Part shown: piece by piece, positions 10,775 to 20,249 of the stretch
Position numbering within the stretch: the stretch's first letter is position 1
Layout of the letters: each line of letters starts with the position of its first letter
Source of the DNA: Heterohyrax brucei
Lineage: Eukaryota; Chordata; Mammalia; Hyracoidea; Procaviidae
Direction: 5' to 3'
DNA length: 64,000 nt
NCBI GenBank assembly: GCA_028571685.1
Contig: CM053156.1
Span: forward strand, 85,005,049-85,069,048
Notes under the pieces: generated by a model
What the model saw: only the letters and a program-made list of their open reading frames with translations
Told to the model about the DNA's origin: nothing
Databases searched by the model: none
Made by a program: the position numbers and the translations under genes

Positions 10775-11530
10775 TTCTTTTTTTAATTTCTATTTATTTA
10801 TTTGTTATTAAGTGAAAGTGTACAATCCGTATCAGTTTTACACACCCACCTGTCTGCAGCTCTTTCTGCTCTGTCCACCCGGTGACAGCATGCTCCTCCT
10901 TTCCATTCCGTACTTTTAGTGTCCCCTCAACAAGCATCTGTCCCCTCGTCTTCACCCTCTTCTCTCCCATCTAGAAAGAGACCAGTAGGACTGCCTCCTA
11001 TAAATGCATAGAACCATAAAATACACACACTATATGGTCACACTATGTCCCTAAGTCCAGTCCAGTCTTGTCTGAAGAATTGACCTCATTACTGGTTTCC
11101 AGTCAGGGACAGCAGCAGGTCTAGGGACAATGTTCCCAGGCTGTCAGACCATCAGTTCAGGTCTTTTAGAAGCGTTCCTGAGCTGTACTCCTCTTTTTCC
11201 CAGGTTAGCGCAAGGACTCTGCCTTGTGTGCCCTGTCACAGCTGTCTTTGGTGGTGGCCGGGCACCATCTGGGTCTTCCGCTCTCATGTTGATACAGCCT
11301 GCCATTCCTATGGGTCTTTTTGTCTCCTGGGCTCTTTTTCCTTGTGTCTTTGATGTTCTCAGAGATCACCTATTCAAGTTGGGACCATTTGGTGTATCTC
11401 AGAGGCCAGCTTGCTAAGTCTTAAGACCCCAGATGCCGCTATCCTATATTGGGTGCAGAAGACTCTATTAGCAATAGACTAGTTATGCCAATAGGCCCAT
11501 TTTCTCAGAAGCCAAATCACCAGTACCTTA
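10775..11530 (-). mobile_element. LINE-1 3' UTR, antisense
   Basis: Same kind of 3' UTR as at 3776-4550. Shared points include the T-rich start, AAGTGAAAGTGTACAATC, GGTGGCCGGGCACCATCTGG at 11254 and CTTAAGACCCCAGATGCCGC at 11419. The coding part is absent, so it is a 5'-truncated copy. Confidence 0.75.
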
Positions 11531-11534
11531 CAGC

Positions 11535-11608
11535 ACAGCTACCAAATGAACAAGCCTATCAGTGTCACCATGAGTCAGAATGAACTTGACAGCACACAGC
11601 AGCAGTAC
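11535..11608 (+). mobile_element. AfroSINE or RTE 3' fragment
   Basis: CACCATGAGTCAGAATGAACTTGAC then AGCACACAGCAGCAG is the shared 3' block plus an ACA-type tail. It is too short to say whether it is SINE or LINE. Confidence 0.6.
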
Positions 11609-11722
11609 TCTCTGCAGAGCCCCGGTGGTGCAGTGGTTAAGCACTTGGCCACTAATCAAAAAGTCGAGAGTTTTGATCCATCAGGCACTCCAGGGGAAAA
11701 AGAGGAGGCAATCTATAAAGAT

Positions 11723-11891
11723 GAAAACCAAACAAGCCAAACCTATTGCTATTGAGTTGACTCTGACTTACAGTCACGCTAAAGGAGAGACTAGGACTGC
11801 CACATAGGGTTTCCAAGGAGCACCTGGTGGATTCAAACTGCTGACCTTCGTGGTTAACAGCCTGAGCTCTTAACCACTGTGGGTTTTCTTG
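11723..11891 (-). mobile_element. AfroSINE nested in AfroSINE
   Basis: A 169-bp short-form antisense copy (AAAACCAAACAAGCC to CTTAACCACTGTGG). The TSD TAAAGAT lies at 11716-11722 and 11892-11898, and the insertion point is the TAAAGAT site of the outer SINE. Confidence 0.88.
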
Positions 11892-11899
11892 TAAAGATT

Positions 11900-11944
11900 C
11901 CAAAAACCACTGCCATCGAGTAAGGTTCAACTCATAGCGACCCT
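11900..11944 (-). mobile_element. AfroSINE 3' end, 5'-truncated
   Basis: CAAAAACCACTGCCATCGAG then CTCATAGCGACCCT is only the SINE 3' end, antisense. AGATT at 11895-11899 and 11945-11949 may be its target-site duplication. Confidence 0.7.
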
Positions 11945-12083
11945 AGATTATAGCCTAGAAATTCCTATGGGGCAGTTGTCCTCTGTCCTAAAGGGTCACA
12001 GTGAGTTGGAACTGACTCAATGACAATCGGTGTGTTTGTTTGGGTGTTGCTTCCTGTACACCGAAGGAACTTCTTGTTGAGCT

Positions 12084-12448
12084 TGTTGAGGACTGCACTG
12101 TGTGCCCTCCAAGCAGGAGGTGGAGTCCTAACCTGAGGATGTAGCCCCCTTTAGGAAGAGGGTTCTCTTTGTTGGGTTAATGAAGCTGTATTGGTGCGAG
12201 TATAACCCAATCGCTTCTAGGTTATAAACAGAGCAGATTAGTTGCAGAGAGACTAGCAAATGGGCAAGGGGGTTTAGATGGTGTCTGAAGGGCCACAAGA
12301 AACCCAAAAACCCTGCCAGAAGTACGGAAGCTTACAGAAACAAAGACCTTCTCCCCATGCTCCTGAACTGTGAGAAAATCAATTTCTGTTCTGTAGAGCT
12401 ACTCCCCTTGTGATGTCTCTGTGACAGTAGTCCTAGGAGACTGAGGTA
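12084..12448 (+). mobile_element. Solo LTR, MaLR-like, diverged
   Basis: TGTTGAGGACTGCACTGTGTG start and GTAGTCCTAGGAGACTGAGG end line up with the LTR family at 38439. GAACTGTGAGAAAATCAATTTC near 12364 occupies the place of the polyadenylation region. Confidence 0.6.
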
Positions 12449-12940
12449 TGCCCTGTGGGTGCCAGCCAGGAGGCTCTCAGTTCTGTCACTCTAGAGCTTC
12501 TTGCATCCCTGTATCCTCAAGGTCTGCCCAAGATCCAGCCTTCCACGGGGCTCTTAAAGGGGCATCTTACCTGCGTGGCTGTCAACACCCTAGATCCTCA
12601 CCATCCATTTGAACACCAGCTCTTTAGAAAGTGTTGCTAAAGGCAGTTAAATGCAGCCTCCCTAATACTCAGGGCGGAGCCACAGTGCTTTGAACGGAAG
12701 CCTTTAATCTCCTCTGTGGTTACAGAGGGGGTGGCGGGCTATCTGTCAAACTGTTCTAGTCTCTGGAGACACACCTGCCTTTCTACCAGCTGTTCCTGCA
12801 CCTTAATTCCCCTGCTCAGGGTTTCAAGAGCATTTGTGGAAAGTCACATCAATTGCCTGAGCTTCCTGGTGCCTAAAATCCTAACCTCTGCAGTTTTCTT
12901 AAATTTTCTTCTTCTAAATGTTACTTTAGCTTCTGCTCTG
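12449..12940. other. Unique sequence
   Basis: No repeat or gene recognised. A plus frame (12716-13096) enters the following tandem repeat and is not taken as a gene. Confidence 0.4.
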
Positions 12941-13205
12941 AATCTGTCCATTCATCCATCCATCATCCGTCATCCATGCATTCATCATCCACCCATCCAT
13001 TGCATCATCCATCCATTTGTCTATCCGTTTATCCATCTGTCCACCCATCCATTGCATCCATTGATCCAGTCATTCATTCTTCTGTCCATCTGTTGATTAC
13101 ATCCATCTGTCCATCCACTGCATCTATCCATCATCCATTGCATCCGTACATCGCATCCATCCTTCCACCCATCCATTGCTTCTGTCCATCTAACCATTCC
13201 ACCCA
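12941..13205 (+). repeat. TCCA-rich simple repeat
   Basis: Imperfect (TCCA)n with interruptions CATC and CATTG, from CCATTCATCCATCC to ACCATTCC. Open frames rich in His, Pro and Ser are by-products. Confidence 0.9.
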
Positions 13206-13207
13206 AG

Positions 13208-13290
13208 AAATCTTTTTGTTGAGTGCCTACTATGTGCAAGGCACTGTCCTGGGCTGAGAATGTGGCCCTGATGAAGACAGACAGGTCTGT
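13208..13290 (-). mobile_element. L2 LINE 3' fragment
   Basis: TTGTTGAGTGCCTACTATGTG then CAAGGCACTGTCCTGGGCTG is the antisense L2 3' end. Confidence 0.75.
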
Positions 13291-13439
13291 CTGAAGCCAG
13301 GCATTGACCTCTTAGTAACTCACCTCTCTGAAACACCTCCCTGATACACAAAGCTAGGTCTGTTTCAAATCAACTATTTGTCAGGATTCCCCAGCACACC
13401 CAGTTGTACGGGCTGGAAAGACCCACTGAGAGGCTTGTT

Positions 13440-13612
13440 TGGGGGTTGTTGTTGTTGCTGGGTGCTACTGAGTCAATTCTGACTCCTAGCAAGCCAACAG
13501 GGCAGAGTAGAACTGCCCCAGAGAGTTTCCAAAGAGAAGCTGGTGGGTTTGAACTGCCGACCTTCTGGTCAGTAGCTGAACCCTTAACTACTGCATCACC
13601 AGGGCTCTTGGG
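13440..13612 (-). mobile_element. AfroSINE
   Basis: Antisense copy starting with GTTGTTGTTGTTGCTGGGTGC, so its 3' end has the CAACAACA tail type instead of GGTTTGGTTTT. It ends at the head CATCACCAGGGCTC. Confidence 0.88.
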
Positions 13613-13649
13613 GTAACAGCATATAAACTGGGGCACCCAAAATTTGGTT

Positions 13650-13725
13650 GGGTATCATGCAATGCCAGGATAAGATATTTGGCACGTGATAGGAGCTTCA
13701 TAAGTGTTTGCTGAATGAATGCCAC
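13650..13725 (+). mobile_element. L2 LINE 3' fragment
   Basis: GGCACGTGATAGGAGCTTCATAAGTG then TTTGCTGAATGAATG is the sense L2 3' end. Confidence 0.6.
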
Positions 13726-14028
13726 TGTGAATCAGACTCAGTGCAGTCATGAATTCATTCCTTCAAAATATCACCCAGGCTTTCTGAATGCTGTACTTTA
13801 AGCTTACTTGAAAGGAGGCTGCGGTCCTTAATTGTTAGAACTAAGAATACAGGAATGTGGGTTATAATGGACTAGAACACTGACTGGTTTAAAATCAGAA
13901 AAGTTTTTGCATCAGGGATGTATCCTTCCAACATACTTATTTGATCTGCAGCCTGAGCAAGTCATCTGAGAAGCTGGACTCTGTAAAGAAGAACATGGTA
14001 TCAGGCTGGAAGGAAGACTTGTTAACTA

Positions 14029-14076
14029 CCTGGTCGCTATGAGTCAGAGCCTACTCGATGGCAGTGGGTTTGGGTT
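14029..14076 (+). mobile_element. AfroSINE 3' fragment
   Basis: GTCGCTATGAGTCAGAGCC then GGCAGTGGGTTTGGG, a 5'-truncated SINE lying within the RTE copy. Confidence 0.75.
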
Positions 14077-14088
14077 TATGTGCAGATA

Positions 14089-14243
14089 GGAAACCCTAGT
14101 GGCGCAGTGGTTAAGTGCTGCATCTGCTAACTGAAAAGTCGTCAGTTTGAATTCACCACGTGCTCCTTGGAAACTCTCTGGGGCAGTTCTACTCTGTCCT
14201 TTAGGGTCGCTACGACTCAGAATCGACTTGGTGACAGTGTGTT
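14089..14243 (+). mobile_element. AfroSINE, short form, inside RTE catalytic motif
   Basis: GGAAACCCTAGTGGCGCAGTGG to GACAGTGTG. The diverged duplication TATGTGCAGATA (14077-14088) and TATATGCAGACA (14244-14255) is the RTE segment that in intact relatives encodes the YADD catalytic box, so the SINE sits at the active-site codons of an already decaying LINE. Confidence 0.85.
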
Positions 14244-14551
14244 TATATGCAGACAGCCCAGCCTTGCTTGCGGAAATTGAAGAGGACTTGAAACACTTAC
14301 TGATGAAGATCAAAGGCCACAGTCTTTCGTATGATTTGACACTTCAGCACCAAGAAAACAAAAATTCCCACAACTGGACCAGTAAGCAACACCATGAGAG
14401 AGAGAAAAAATTGAAACTGTCAAAAGATTTCATTTTACTTGGGTCCACAATGAATGCCTATGGAAGTGGCAGTCAAGATGTCAAATGCCGCAAAAGACCC
14501 CTTTAAAGCGTTGAAAAGCAAGAATGTCACTCTGAGAACTCAGGCACCCTG

Positions 14552-15010
14552 TGATGGTTCACGTGATGTATCAGTTTGAGGCTGAAACTTTCAGTGGTTT
14601 GGCAGGTGCTGGGTATCACCCTCAGTTTTGTGATCTGACGTGAGCAGCCCATCGGCTGAAAGCGGTATTTCCTCGGAGGTGTAGCCTACATCGACTACAC
14701 AGACAGACGTTCTAGCACGGCTCACTCTCCTCTCCCTGCCCTCTTGGTGTCTGTCCCACTTCCTGGAACGTCGGTCAGGCAGGGTCTCCAGCCTGCCACC
14801 AGACAGGCCGACTTTGAGTTTGTCAGTCCTCACAACCACACGAGAGGGTGAAGGTCGTCGGCCCGCTGTCTGAACCACGAATTTGGGACTTGTCAGCACT
14901 CAGAATTCTGTAAGCCGTTTCCTCGAAGTAAGTCTCTACCTCTCTAAACACATCTCACTGGCTGTGCTCCTTTGGAGAACCCAGACAGTGCCTGACCTGA
15001 GCTATGGACT
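14552..15010 (+). mobile_element. LTR-like element, family unassigned
   Basis: Starts TGTGATGGTTCACGTGATG and ends near CTTTGGAGAACCCAGAC. AAGTAAGTCTCTACCTCTC before the end resembles a polyadenylation region. It interrupts the RTE copy. A reversed relative probably lies at 50435-51000. Confidence 0.55.
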
Positions 15011-15444
15011 CTTCAGTCACCCCATACACGTGCAAAAACTGGACAACGAATAAGGATGATCGAAGAGAACTGATGCGTTGCAATCGTGCTAGCAAAGAAC
15101 ACTTAACGTGCTGTGGGCTGCCTGGAGAATGGACAAAGCTGTCTCGGCAGAAGGACCGCCAGAAGGCTCCTTGGAAGTGAGGATGGTCAGACTCAGTCTC
15201 ACATATTTGGACATGTTCTCAGGAGGCACCAGTCCCTGGAGAACCTGGTAGTGCTTGGTAAAGTGGAAGGTCAGCAAAAAAAGAGGAAGACCCTCCATGA
15301 AATGGACCGACCCACTGGCTACAACGGGCTCAAGCCTACCAGTGACCGCAGGGCAGGTGCAGAGCCGGGTGGCGTCCCCTCTGCTGTGTGTAGGATCTGT
15401 ACGAGTCAGAAGCGACTCAACAGCAACAGATTTTTTTCTTTTTT

Positions 15445-15566
15445 AAAATCTTTACAGATGCAGACGACTATGTCTTTGTCCTGTGGAGTCACTGGTGGGT
15501 TCCAACCAGCAACGTTTTTATAAAAACAACAGAGATCTTAACGACCGTGCCACCATGATTCCTTCG
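15445..15566 (-). mobile_element. AfroSINE 5' half, long form
   Basis: AAATCTTTACAGATGCAGACG, CTGTGGAGTCACTGGTGGG and GTGCCACCATGATTCC are the antisense long-form block and head. The 3' half is missing. Confidence 0.75.
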
Positions 15567-15581
15567 GCAAAGATGTCAAAC

Positions 15582-15792
15582 TAGAAAACCAAACCCCTGG
15601 CCATTGAGTTGATTCCAACGTACAGCAACCGTGCAGAACAGAGTAAAACAGACCCACCAGGTTTCCAAGGCCATGCATCTCTATGGAAGCCAACTGCCTC
15701 ATCCTTATCCCATGGAGTGGTTGGTGGGATCGAACCACTAACCTTTAAGTTTGTAGCTGAATGTTTTTACCACTGTGCCATCAGGGCTTCTT
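15582..15792 (-). mobile_element. AfroSINE, long form
   Basis: Complete antisense copy from AAAACCAAACCCCTGGCC to CACTGTGCCATCAGGGC, with the long-form block CATCCTTATCCCATGGAGTGG. Confidence 0.88.
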
Positions 15793-15892
15793 GTGAAGAC
15801 TGCAGCCTAGAAAATCCTAGAAGGCAGTTCTACTGTGTCATATGGGGTGACTGTGAGTTGAAAACGATTCCTTGACACCCAACAGCATCACC
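15793..15892 (+). mobile_element. AfroSINE 3' half, long form
   Basis: GTGAAGACTGCAGCCTAGAAAATCC to GACACCCAACAGCATC. The 5' half is absent and the tail is the CAACAGCA type. Confidence 0.8.
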
Positions 15893-16132
15893 CACAGAGA
15901 CGGGTAACATAAACGTTTCATAGCAACATCAGATGGGAATTGGGAGAAGTTCCTCTCAGGTGGGGACACTGTAATGAATGATTAATTTACATCCTGTGCT
16001 AGACAGTCGCCCTGCTCTGGTCATCTCTGTGACTTGTCCTCACTTCCAAGCCTCACGGCACCCACAGACCTGATTTATATTTATAAAGACATCCTGGGTC
16101 TCTTAAGAAGTTTCTCTTTGACTGGCATTCAA
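15893..16132. other. Unique sequence
   Basis: No gene or repeat seen. Contains ATGATTAATTTAC, an AT-rich homeodomain-like site. Confidence 0.4.
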
Positions 16133-16140
16133 TGTTCTTC

Positions 16141-16301
16141 TCACTAACACCGACTGCCTTCGAGTGGATTCTGACTCATAGCGACCCTGTAGACAGAGCA
16201 GAACTGCCCCACAGAGTCTCCACGGAGCACCTGGAGGACTTGAACTGCTGACCTGGTTAGCAGCCATAGCACTCAACCACCATGCCACCAAAGTTTCCCA
16301 G
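16141..16301 (-). mobile_element. AfroSINE, short form
   Basis: Antisense copy ending at the head CCACCAAAGTTTCCC. It is flanked by TGTTCTTC (16133-16140 and 16302-16309), a perfect 8-bp target-site duplication. Confidence 0.92.
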
Positions 16302-16402
16302 TGTTCTTCAGTGTTTTAATAAAACCAAGAAAAAAAGATCCTTCATTCCCAACCCACCCAAACATCGGTGATGGTTTTTCACACAGGTACGTAAGTGATT
16401 TA

Positions 16403-16921
16403 AAAACAAACAAAACAGTTGTCTTCAATTTGGACTCATAGTGACCCTATAGGCCAGATTAGAACTGCCTCACAGGGATTTTTCTAGACTGTAAGCATTA
16501 CAGAAAAATATAGTCCTGGTGGTGCTAATCTAAAAACTGATATTTTTTTCTTTAATCTTTTAATTTAAATGTTTTTATTGTGATTAAGTGAGAGTTTACA
16601 ATCCAAGTCAATTTTGCCACATAAACCCCAAGTCCCCACCTCTCTGCAACTCTACCCTCTCTCCTCAGCCTGTGGCAGCACACTCTTCCTTTCCTCTCTT
16701 CCAATGTCCTTTCAGTCAGCACTTGTCCCCTCCCCTCCAGCCTCTCCTTTCTCCTCTGAAAAGAAACCAGTAGGACAGCCTCATATGTATATATATTAAA
16801 CCATAAAGTACTTCTTCAATCTTTACAGATTGCTACCTCTTTCTCCCCTGAGCTACTGGTTCAAACCACTGACCTTTGGGTCAGCAACTGCCCATCTAAC
16901 CACTGAGCTGCCAGGGTTTCT
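16403..16921 (-). mobile_element. AfroSINE, long form, split by LINE-1
   Basis: 3' half at 16403-16490 (GGACTCATAGTGACCC, TTTCTAGACTGTAA), 5' half at 16822-16921 (AATCTTTACAGATTGC to GAGCTGCCAGGGTTTC). The break falls at the CTGTAAAGATT site of the long form. A scrap of sense SINE head (CCTGGTGGTGCTAATC) lies near 16513. Confidence 0.75.
16550..16821 (-). mobile_element. LINE-1 3' UTR end, antisense, 5'-truncated
   Basis: TTTTTATTGTGATTAAGTGAG, then CAGCCTGTGGCAGCACACTC and GAAACCAGTAGGACAGCC. The shared order with 10790-10995 identifies it as the same 3' UTR type. Confidence 0.75.
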
Positions 16922-17247
16922 TAGATGTGACACAGATTTAATACACTCATTCTGAGTCAGCACACCCTGAGAAGGGCACCTACGTGGAGCAAGGGACCCA
17001 ACCTGCTCAGATTGTTTTCAGAATCAACTGTGTGTGAAGGGAGGCCAGAGAAAGACAAGATTTCCAAACCGCTTTTGCATAAGTAAAACTTGAATGAATA
17101 TTAAAATATTTTGCATTCCCTGGGGAGTCGGGAGATTACAAGAGCTTATGAGAAGCTAGCTGGATCTTGGGCATGGAGACATTTTCAGTGCCTGAGAAGC
17201 AAGGCTGTTTTCCCCCTCAGGCACAGAGTTATTTCTTCCTGCACAGG
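16922..17247. other. Unique sequence
   Basis: No repeat recognised. AT-rich island GAATATTAAAATATTTTGC near 17093. Confidence 0.4.
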
Positions 17248-17339
17248 TTCAGGACTCCTGGTAGCATAGTGGTTAAGTCTGATTGCTAAGCAAAATGGTC
17301 TTTAGAAGTGAAGGTGATAAGCCTTTGTCTCACATACGC

Positions 17340-17884
17340 CGCACAAGCATCTAACAATTAAGTGCACAAACTTAATTGTTCTGGGGGTATAGATCTCATT
17401 GCTGAATGTCACTATGATTACCTACAAAGTACTCTTTTGGGAAGCTATGCACTGACTCCAGTGCCTAGCCCACCCTCTAAAACTATTTTGGAACGCTTTC
17501 TGAAATGGCCATTGGGCATGGTAGCATGGTGATAAGTTCACAAACTTAATTGTACAGTCATCTGTTGGGAAGTTTTTAGTGAGTTAACAAATAACTGTAT
17601 TGGAACACCCTCCCTACTTACCTGATGTGGCCCCCAATCACTTGTCTTTACCCAGAGATAAAGGAAACATTGAAAGGAAGACATTTTGATGACATTAAGG
17701 GCATCAAGGGTAATATGACAACAGCTCTGATGGCCATTCCAGAAAAAGAGTTCCCGAATTGCTTCGAAGGGTGGGCTAAGTGCTGGCATGGGTGCGTAGC
17801 TTCCCAAGGTGACCGTACGGATATTCAGCAATGAGGTAGGTACCACTTTTTCTAGGATGAGTTCACGAACTTAATTGGCAGACC
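17340..17884. mobile_element. Mariner derivative with inverted 3' ends
   Basis: 17340-17520 is the transposase 3' end antisense (GGGAAGCTATGCACTGAC). From about 17530 the element runs sense to the right terminus GAGTTCACGAACTTAATTGG. Internal TIR-like AAGTTCACAAACTTAATTG lies at 17535. The arrangement parallels the element at 4793-5152. Confidence 0.75.
17640..17834 (+). pseudogene. Mariner transposase C-terminal remnant
   Basis: The frame reads GRHFDDIKGIKGNMTTALM, then PEKEFPNCFEGWAKCWHGC and VASQGD. This is the characteristic end of mariner transposases (tail ...CVASQG). The DNA-binding and DDD catalytic parts are absent. Confidence 0.85.
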
Positions 17885-18090
17885 TGATGATATCAGGTGG
17901 GACCAGTCCCTGGAGAAGTCTGTCATGCTCGGTAAAGTGGAAGGTCAGCAAAAAAAAGGAAGACACTCAACAAGCTCAGCAGTTTGAATCCACTAAGCAC
18001 TCCCTGGAAATCTCGTGAAGCAGCTGTACTCTGTCCTAGAAGGTCACAGTGAGTCAGAATAAAGTCAAGGGCCATGCGTTGGGTTTTTCT

Positions 18091-18279
18091 GTGGTTTGGG
18101 AAGGGTTAACTCCCTAGCAGTGATTCCTTGGTCAGTCATTCACAAGGGAAAGCCTCTTTGTTGATGCCACATTTTAGATGAACCTGCAGATGAGTGATTC
18201 GATACACAAAATTGACTGCCTGTTATTATCGTTACAGTGGAATAGCAGCAGTGTACATTACTACTGTTCTGCAGAGGCT
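18091..18279. other. Unique sequence
   Basis: Short single-copy tract; nothing recognised. Confidence 0.4.
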
Positions 18280-18284
18280 TCAGT

Positions 18285-18500
18285 TCCCCGGGTGGAAGAA
18301 ATGGCTGAATGCACAGCTACTTGCTGAAAAGCTGGTTGTTTGAGCCCACCCCCAAGGAACCCCCAAAGGTGGGCCTGGCCATCTGCTCCTGACAGATCAC
18401 AGCCTTGAGAACCCCAGGGGGGCACAGTTCTACTCAGCGCACTGAGGGTTACCGTGAGTCAGAACTGACTCAGCAGAAACTGGCTTGGGCTTTTTGGTAC
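18285..18500 (+). mobile_element. AfroSINE, long form, diverged
   Basis: GGGTGGAAGAAATGGCTGAATGC head, ACAGATCACAGCCTTGAG centre, CCGTGAGTCAGAACTGACTC end. Confidence 0.8.
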
Positions 18501-18510
18501 ATTTGTTAGG

Positions 18511-18718
18511 GAGTCCCTGGGTGGTGCAAGTGGTCAATGCCCATGGCTGCTAACTGAAAGGTCGGAAGTTTGAATCCACCCAAACGGACCTCAGAAGAAA
18601 GGCTGGTGATCCATGTCCCGAACAACAGTCATTGCAAACCTGTGGAGCGATTCCACTCTGGCACATGTGGGGTCGCCATGAGTTAGAGTCAACTCGATGG
18701 CTGCTGACAACAGCAACG
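18511..18718 (+). mobile_element. AfroSINE, long form, CAACA tail
   Basis: GGGAGTCCCTGGGTGGTGC head, GACCTCAGAAGAAAGGCTGG long block, CGCCATGAGTTAGAGTCAAC end, then GCTGCTGACAACAGCAACG as tail, like the RTE tail. Confidence 0.88.
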
Positions 18719-18960
18719 CAGAATATTTACTCTGTGCCAGACATTGTGCTAAATTCTGTTCATTGTATTACTACAAAACCAAGCCCAGTGGACTCAGGCA
18801 GCCCGGAATTCATATCCTACTTTTTCTACTTACTAGTTATGGGACCTTGGGCAAGTCATGTCACCGTCCACCCCTTCATTCATTCACCTTTCCGTTCAGC
18901 AGCTCTTAACTGAACGCTTGCTCCACACCAGGCATTTGAGAACTGAAACGAAAAGAATTC
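18719..18960. mobile_element. L2 and MIR fragments
   Basis: L2-like CTCTGTGCCAGACATTGTGC at 18730, sense MIR GACCTTGGGCAAGTCATGTC at 18842, and antisense L2-like CTGAACGCTTGCTCCACACC at 18910. Boundaries are loose. Confidence 0.5.
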
Positions 18961-18981
18961 ACTGCACCTGTGTTGAATTCC

Positions 18982-19198
18982 AGGACCCCTGGTGGTGCAG
19001 TGGTTAAGCACCCAGCTGCTGACTGCAAGGCTGTTGGTTTGAACCCATTAGCTGCACTGCCAGAGAAAGATGTGGCAGTCTGCTTCCCTAAAGATGACAA
19101 CCTTGGAAGCCGCGTGCAGTAGCACTGCTCTGTCCCCTAGGGTAGCTGTGAGATAGAATCAACTTGACTGCTATGGGTTGGGTTGGGTTTTTCTGGGG
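18982..19198 (+). mobile_element. AfroSINE, long form
   Basis: GGACCCCTGGTGGTGCAGTGG head, AGAAAGATGTGGCAGTCTGC long block, GGTTGGGTTGGGTTTTT tail. Confidence 0.92.
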
Positions 19199-19604
19199 TT
19201 AAACTATACAGAAATCAAGATAAAATAACATCACTACTTGCACTAGGAGAGAGCTGTCCTGAAAAATATGGTAGTCAATGAACTAACCAAGTTTAGTTAT
19301 CAACTTACTCACTGGGACTCGGTGAACCTGTTGATACCAATCTAACCAATTCCTCTTCCTGCAGAATCTACCCCTGAGCTCACGCCCTAAAAGGAGAAAT
19401 ATTCTTCCCTCATCTCTCCCTTTGAAGATACAGTTACTAAGATCCTGTCAAGCTGTATTCTGCTTTGCTGCAGTAAACGTAACAAACTCTGCCTTGCTGC
19501 TGAGCAAGTTTTCCTGTTGTCTGATGGAGAAGGCTTTCACACACTCTCCTAGGCACTGGAAATACACAGAAGGGCCCTTGTAGGTGTGATAAGTTCAAGG
19601 TTTT
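19199..19604. other. Unique sequence
   Basis: No gene or clear repeat. May include an unrecognised LTR upstream of the MLT1 segment. Confidence 0.35.
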
Positions 19605-19990
19605 ATGATGGGGAGTAATCCTGGATTATCTGGGTGGACCCCGTATCACCACCAGGGTCCCCACAAGTGGTCCAGGGAGGCAGGAGAGTCAGGGTCATAG
19701 TGATATAATGTGAGAATGACTGTTCCTCCATCACTGGTTTCAAAGATGGGAGAAGGGGCCACAAGCCAGGGAATGCAAGTGGCTCCGAGGAGTTGGAAAA
19801 GGCACTGAAACAGATTGTCCTTAGAGCCACCTAAAGAAGCCAGCCCTGCCAACACCTTCACTTTAGGCCAGGAAGACCGGTTTTGGACATCTGGCCTCTG
19901 GAGCCATTAAGTGACTCAATTTTCATTTCTTGAAGCCACCAGCTTGTGGCAGTTCATTAGCAGCCACTCCAACAGAACCAGAGAGCAAAT
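19605..19990 (+). mobile_element. MLT1-type LTR, 3' part
   Basis: Ordered MLT1 landmarks: GGATTATCTGGGTGGACCCC, GGCAGGAGAGTCAGGGTC, GGTTTCAAAGATGGGAGAAG, CAGCCCTGCCAACACCTTC and GAAGCCACCAGCTTGTGGC. Confidence 0.8.
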
Positions 19991-20249
19991 GTTTTCAGCT
20001 TTGTAAGTGATACGGTCTCCGTATCACTCAGCTCCACCGTTGTTGTTAAACAAACGAGTGTGACCAGACCTGGCCCAAGAACCCTAATTTGCCTTCTGCT
20101 GTCCTGACCGTATTATGCAGGAATTTAACAAGAGTAGCAGCTTCAGAAAGCTATCTGGTGAGGATTTAAGCAGATAATGCATATCAAGCTTTTACCAGTG
20201 CTTGAGAAGTTAGCAAGTGCCGGATAACTGTTCGTTATTGTTAATAGTA
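19991..20249. other. Unique sequence
   Basis: Includes GATACGGTCTCCGTATC at 20009, a perfect short palindrome. Nothing else recognised. Confidence 0.4.

Larger units (their letters stand above)
11615..12045 (+). mobile_element. AfroSINE, long form, host of two insertions
   Basis: The outer copy is split: 11615-11722 (AGAGCCCCGGTGGTGCAGTGG to CTATAAAGAT) and from about 11945 (TATAGCCTAGAAATTCC to the 3' block). It is interrupted by two antisense AfroSINEs. Removing them restores a continuous SINE. Confidence 0.85.
13855..15432 (+). mobile_element. RTE LINE, longest copy, three times interrupted
   Basis: RTE pieces lie at about 13855-14028 (CTGACTGGTTTAAAATCAG, CATCTGAGAAGCTGGACTC), 14244-14550 (GGAAATTGAAGAGGACTTG, GATTTCATTTTACTTGGG) and 15013-15432 (GCAAAAACTGGACAACGAAT, GTACGAGTCAGAAGCGACTC). 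Together they cover the catalytic domain to the 3' end. Inserted are an AfroSINE 3' fragment (14029-14076), an AfroSINE (14089-14243) and an LTR-like element (14552-15010). Stops and frameshifts leave no intact frame. Confidence 0.85.
17298..17971 (+). mobile_element. RTE internal fragment
   Basis: 17298-17337 (AGAAGTGAAGGTGATAAGCC) and 17886-17971 (GGGACCAGTCCCTGGAGAAG, CATGCTCGGTAAAGTGG) are adjacent parts of the RTE 3' coding region. The piece lacks the RTE 3' end, so it did not arrive by ordinary target-primed retrotransposition. Confidence 0.7.
17248..18090 (+). mobile_element. AfroSINE, outer shell of a three-layer nest
   Basis: Head at 17248-17297 (GGACTCCTGGTAGCATAGTGG to AAATGGTC) and body at 17972-18090 (TCAGCAGTTTGAATCC to the 3' block). 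Joined, they give the normal order GGTC + AGCAGTTC. The gap holds an RTE piece that itself holds a mariner element. Confidence 0.8.
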
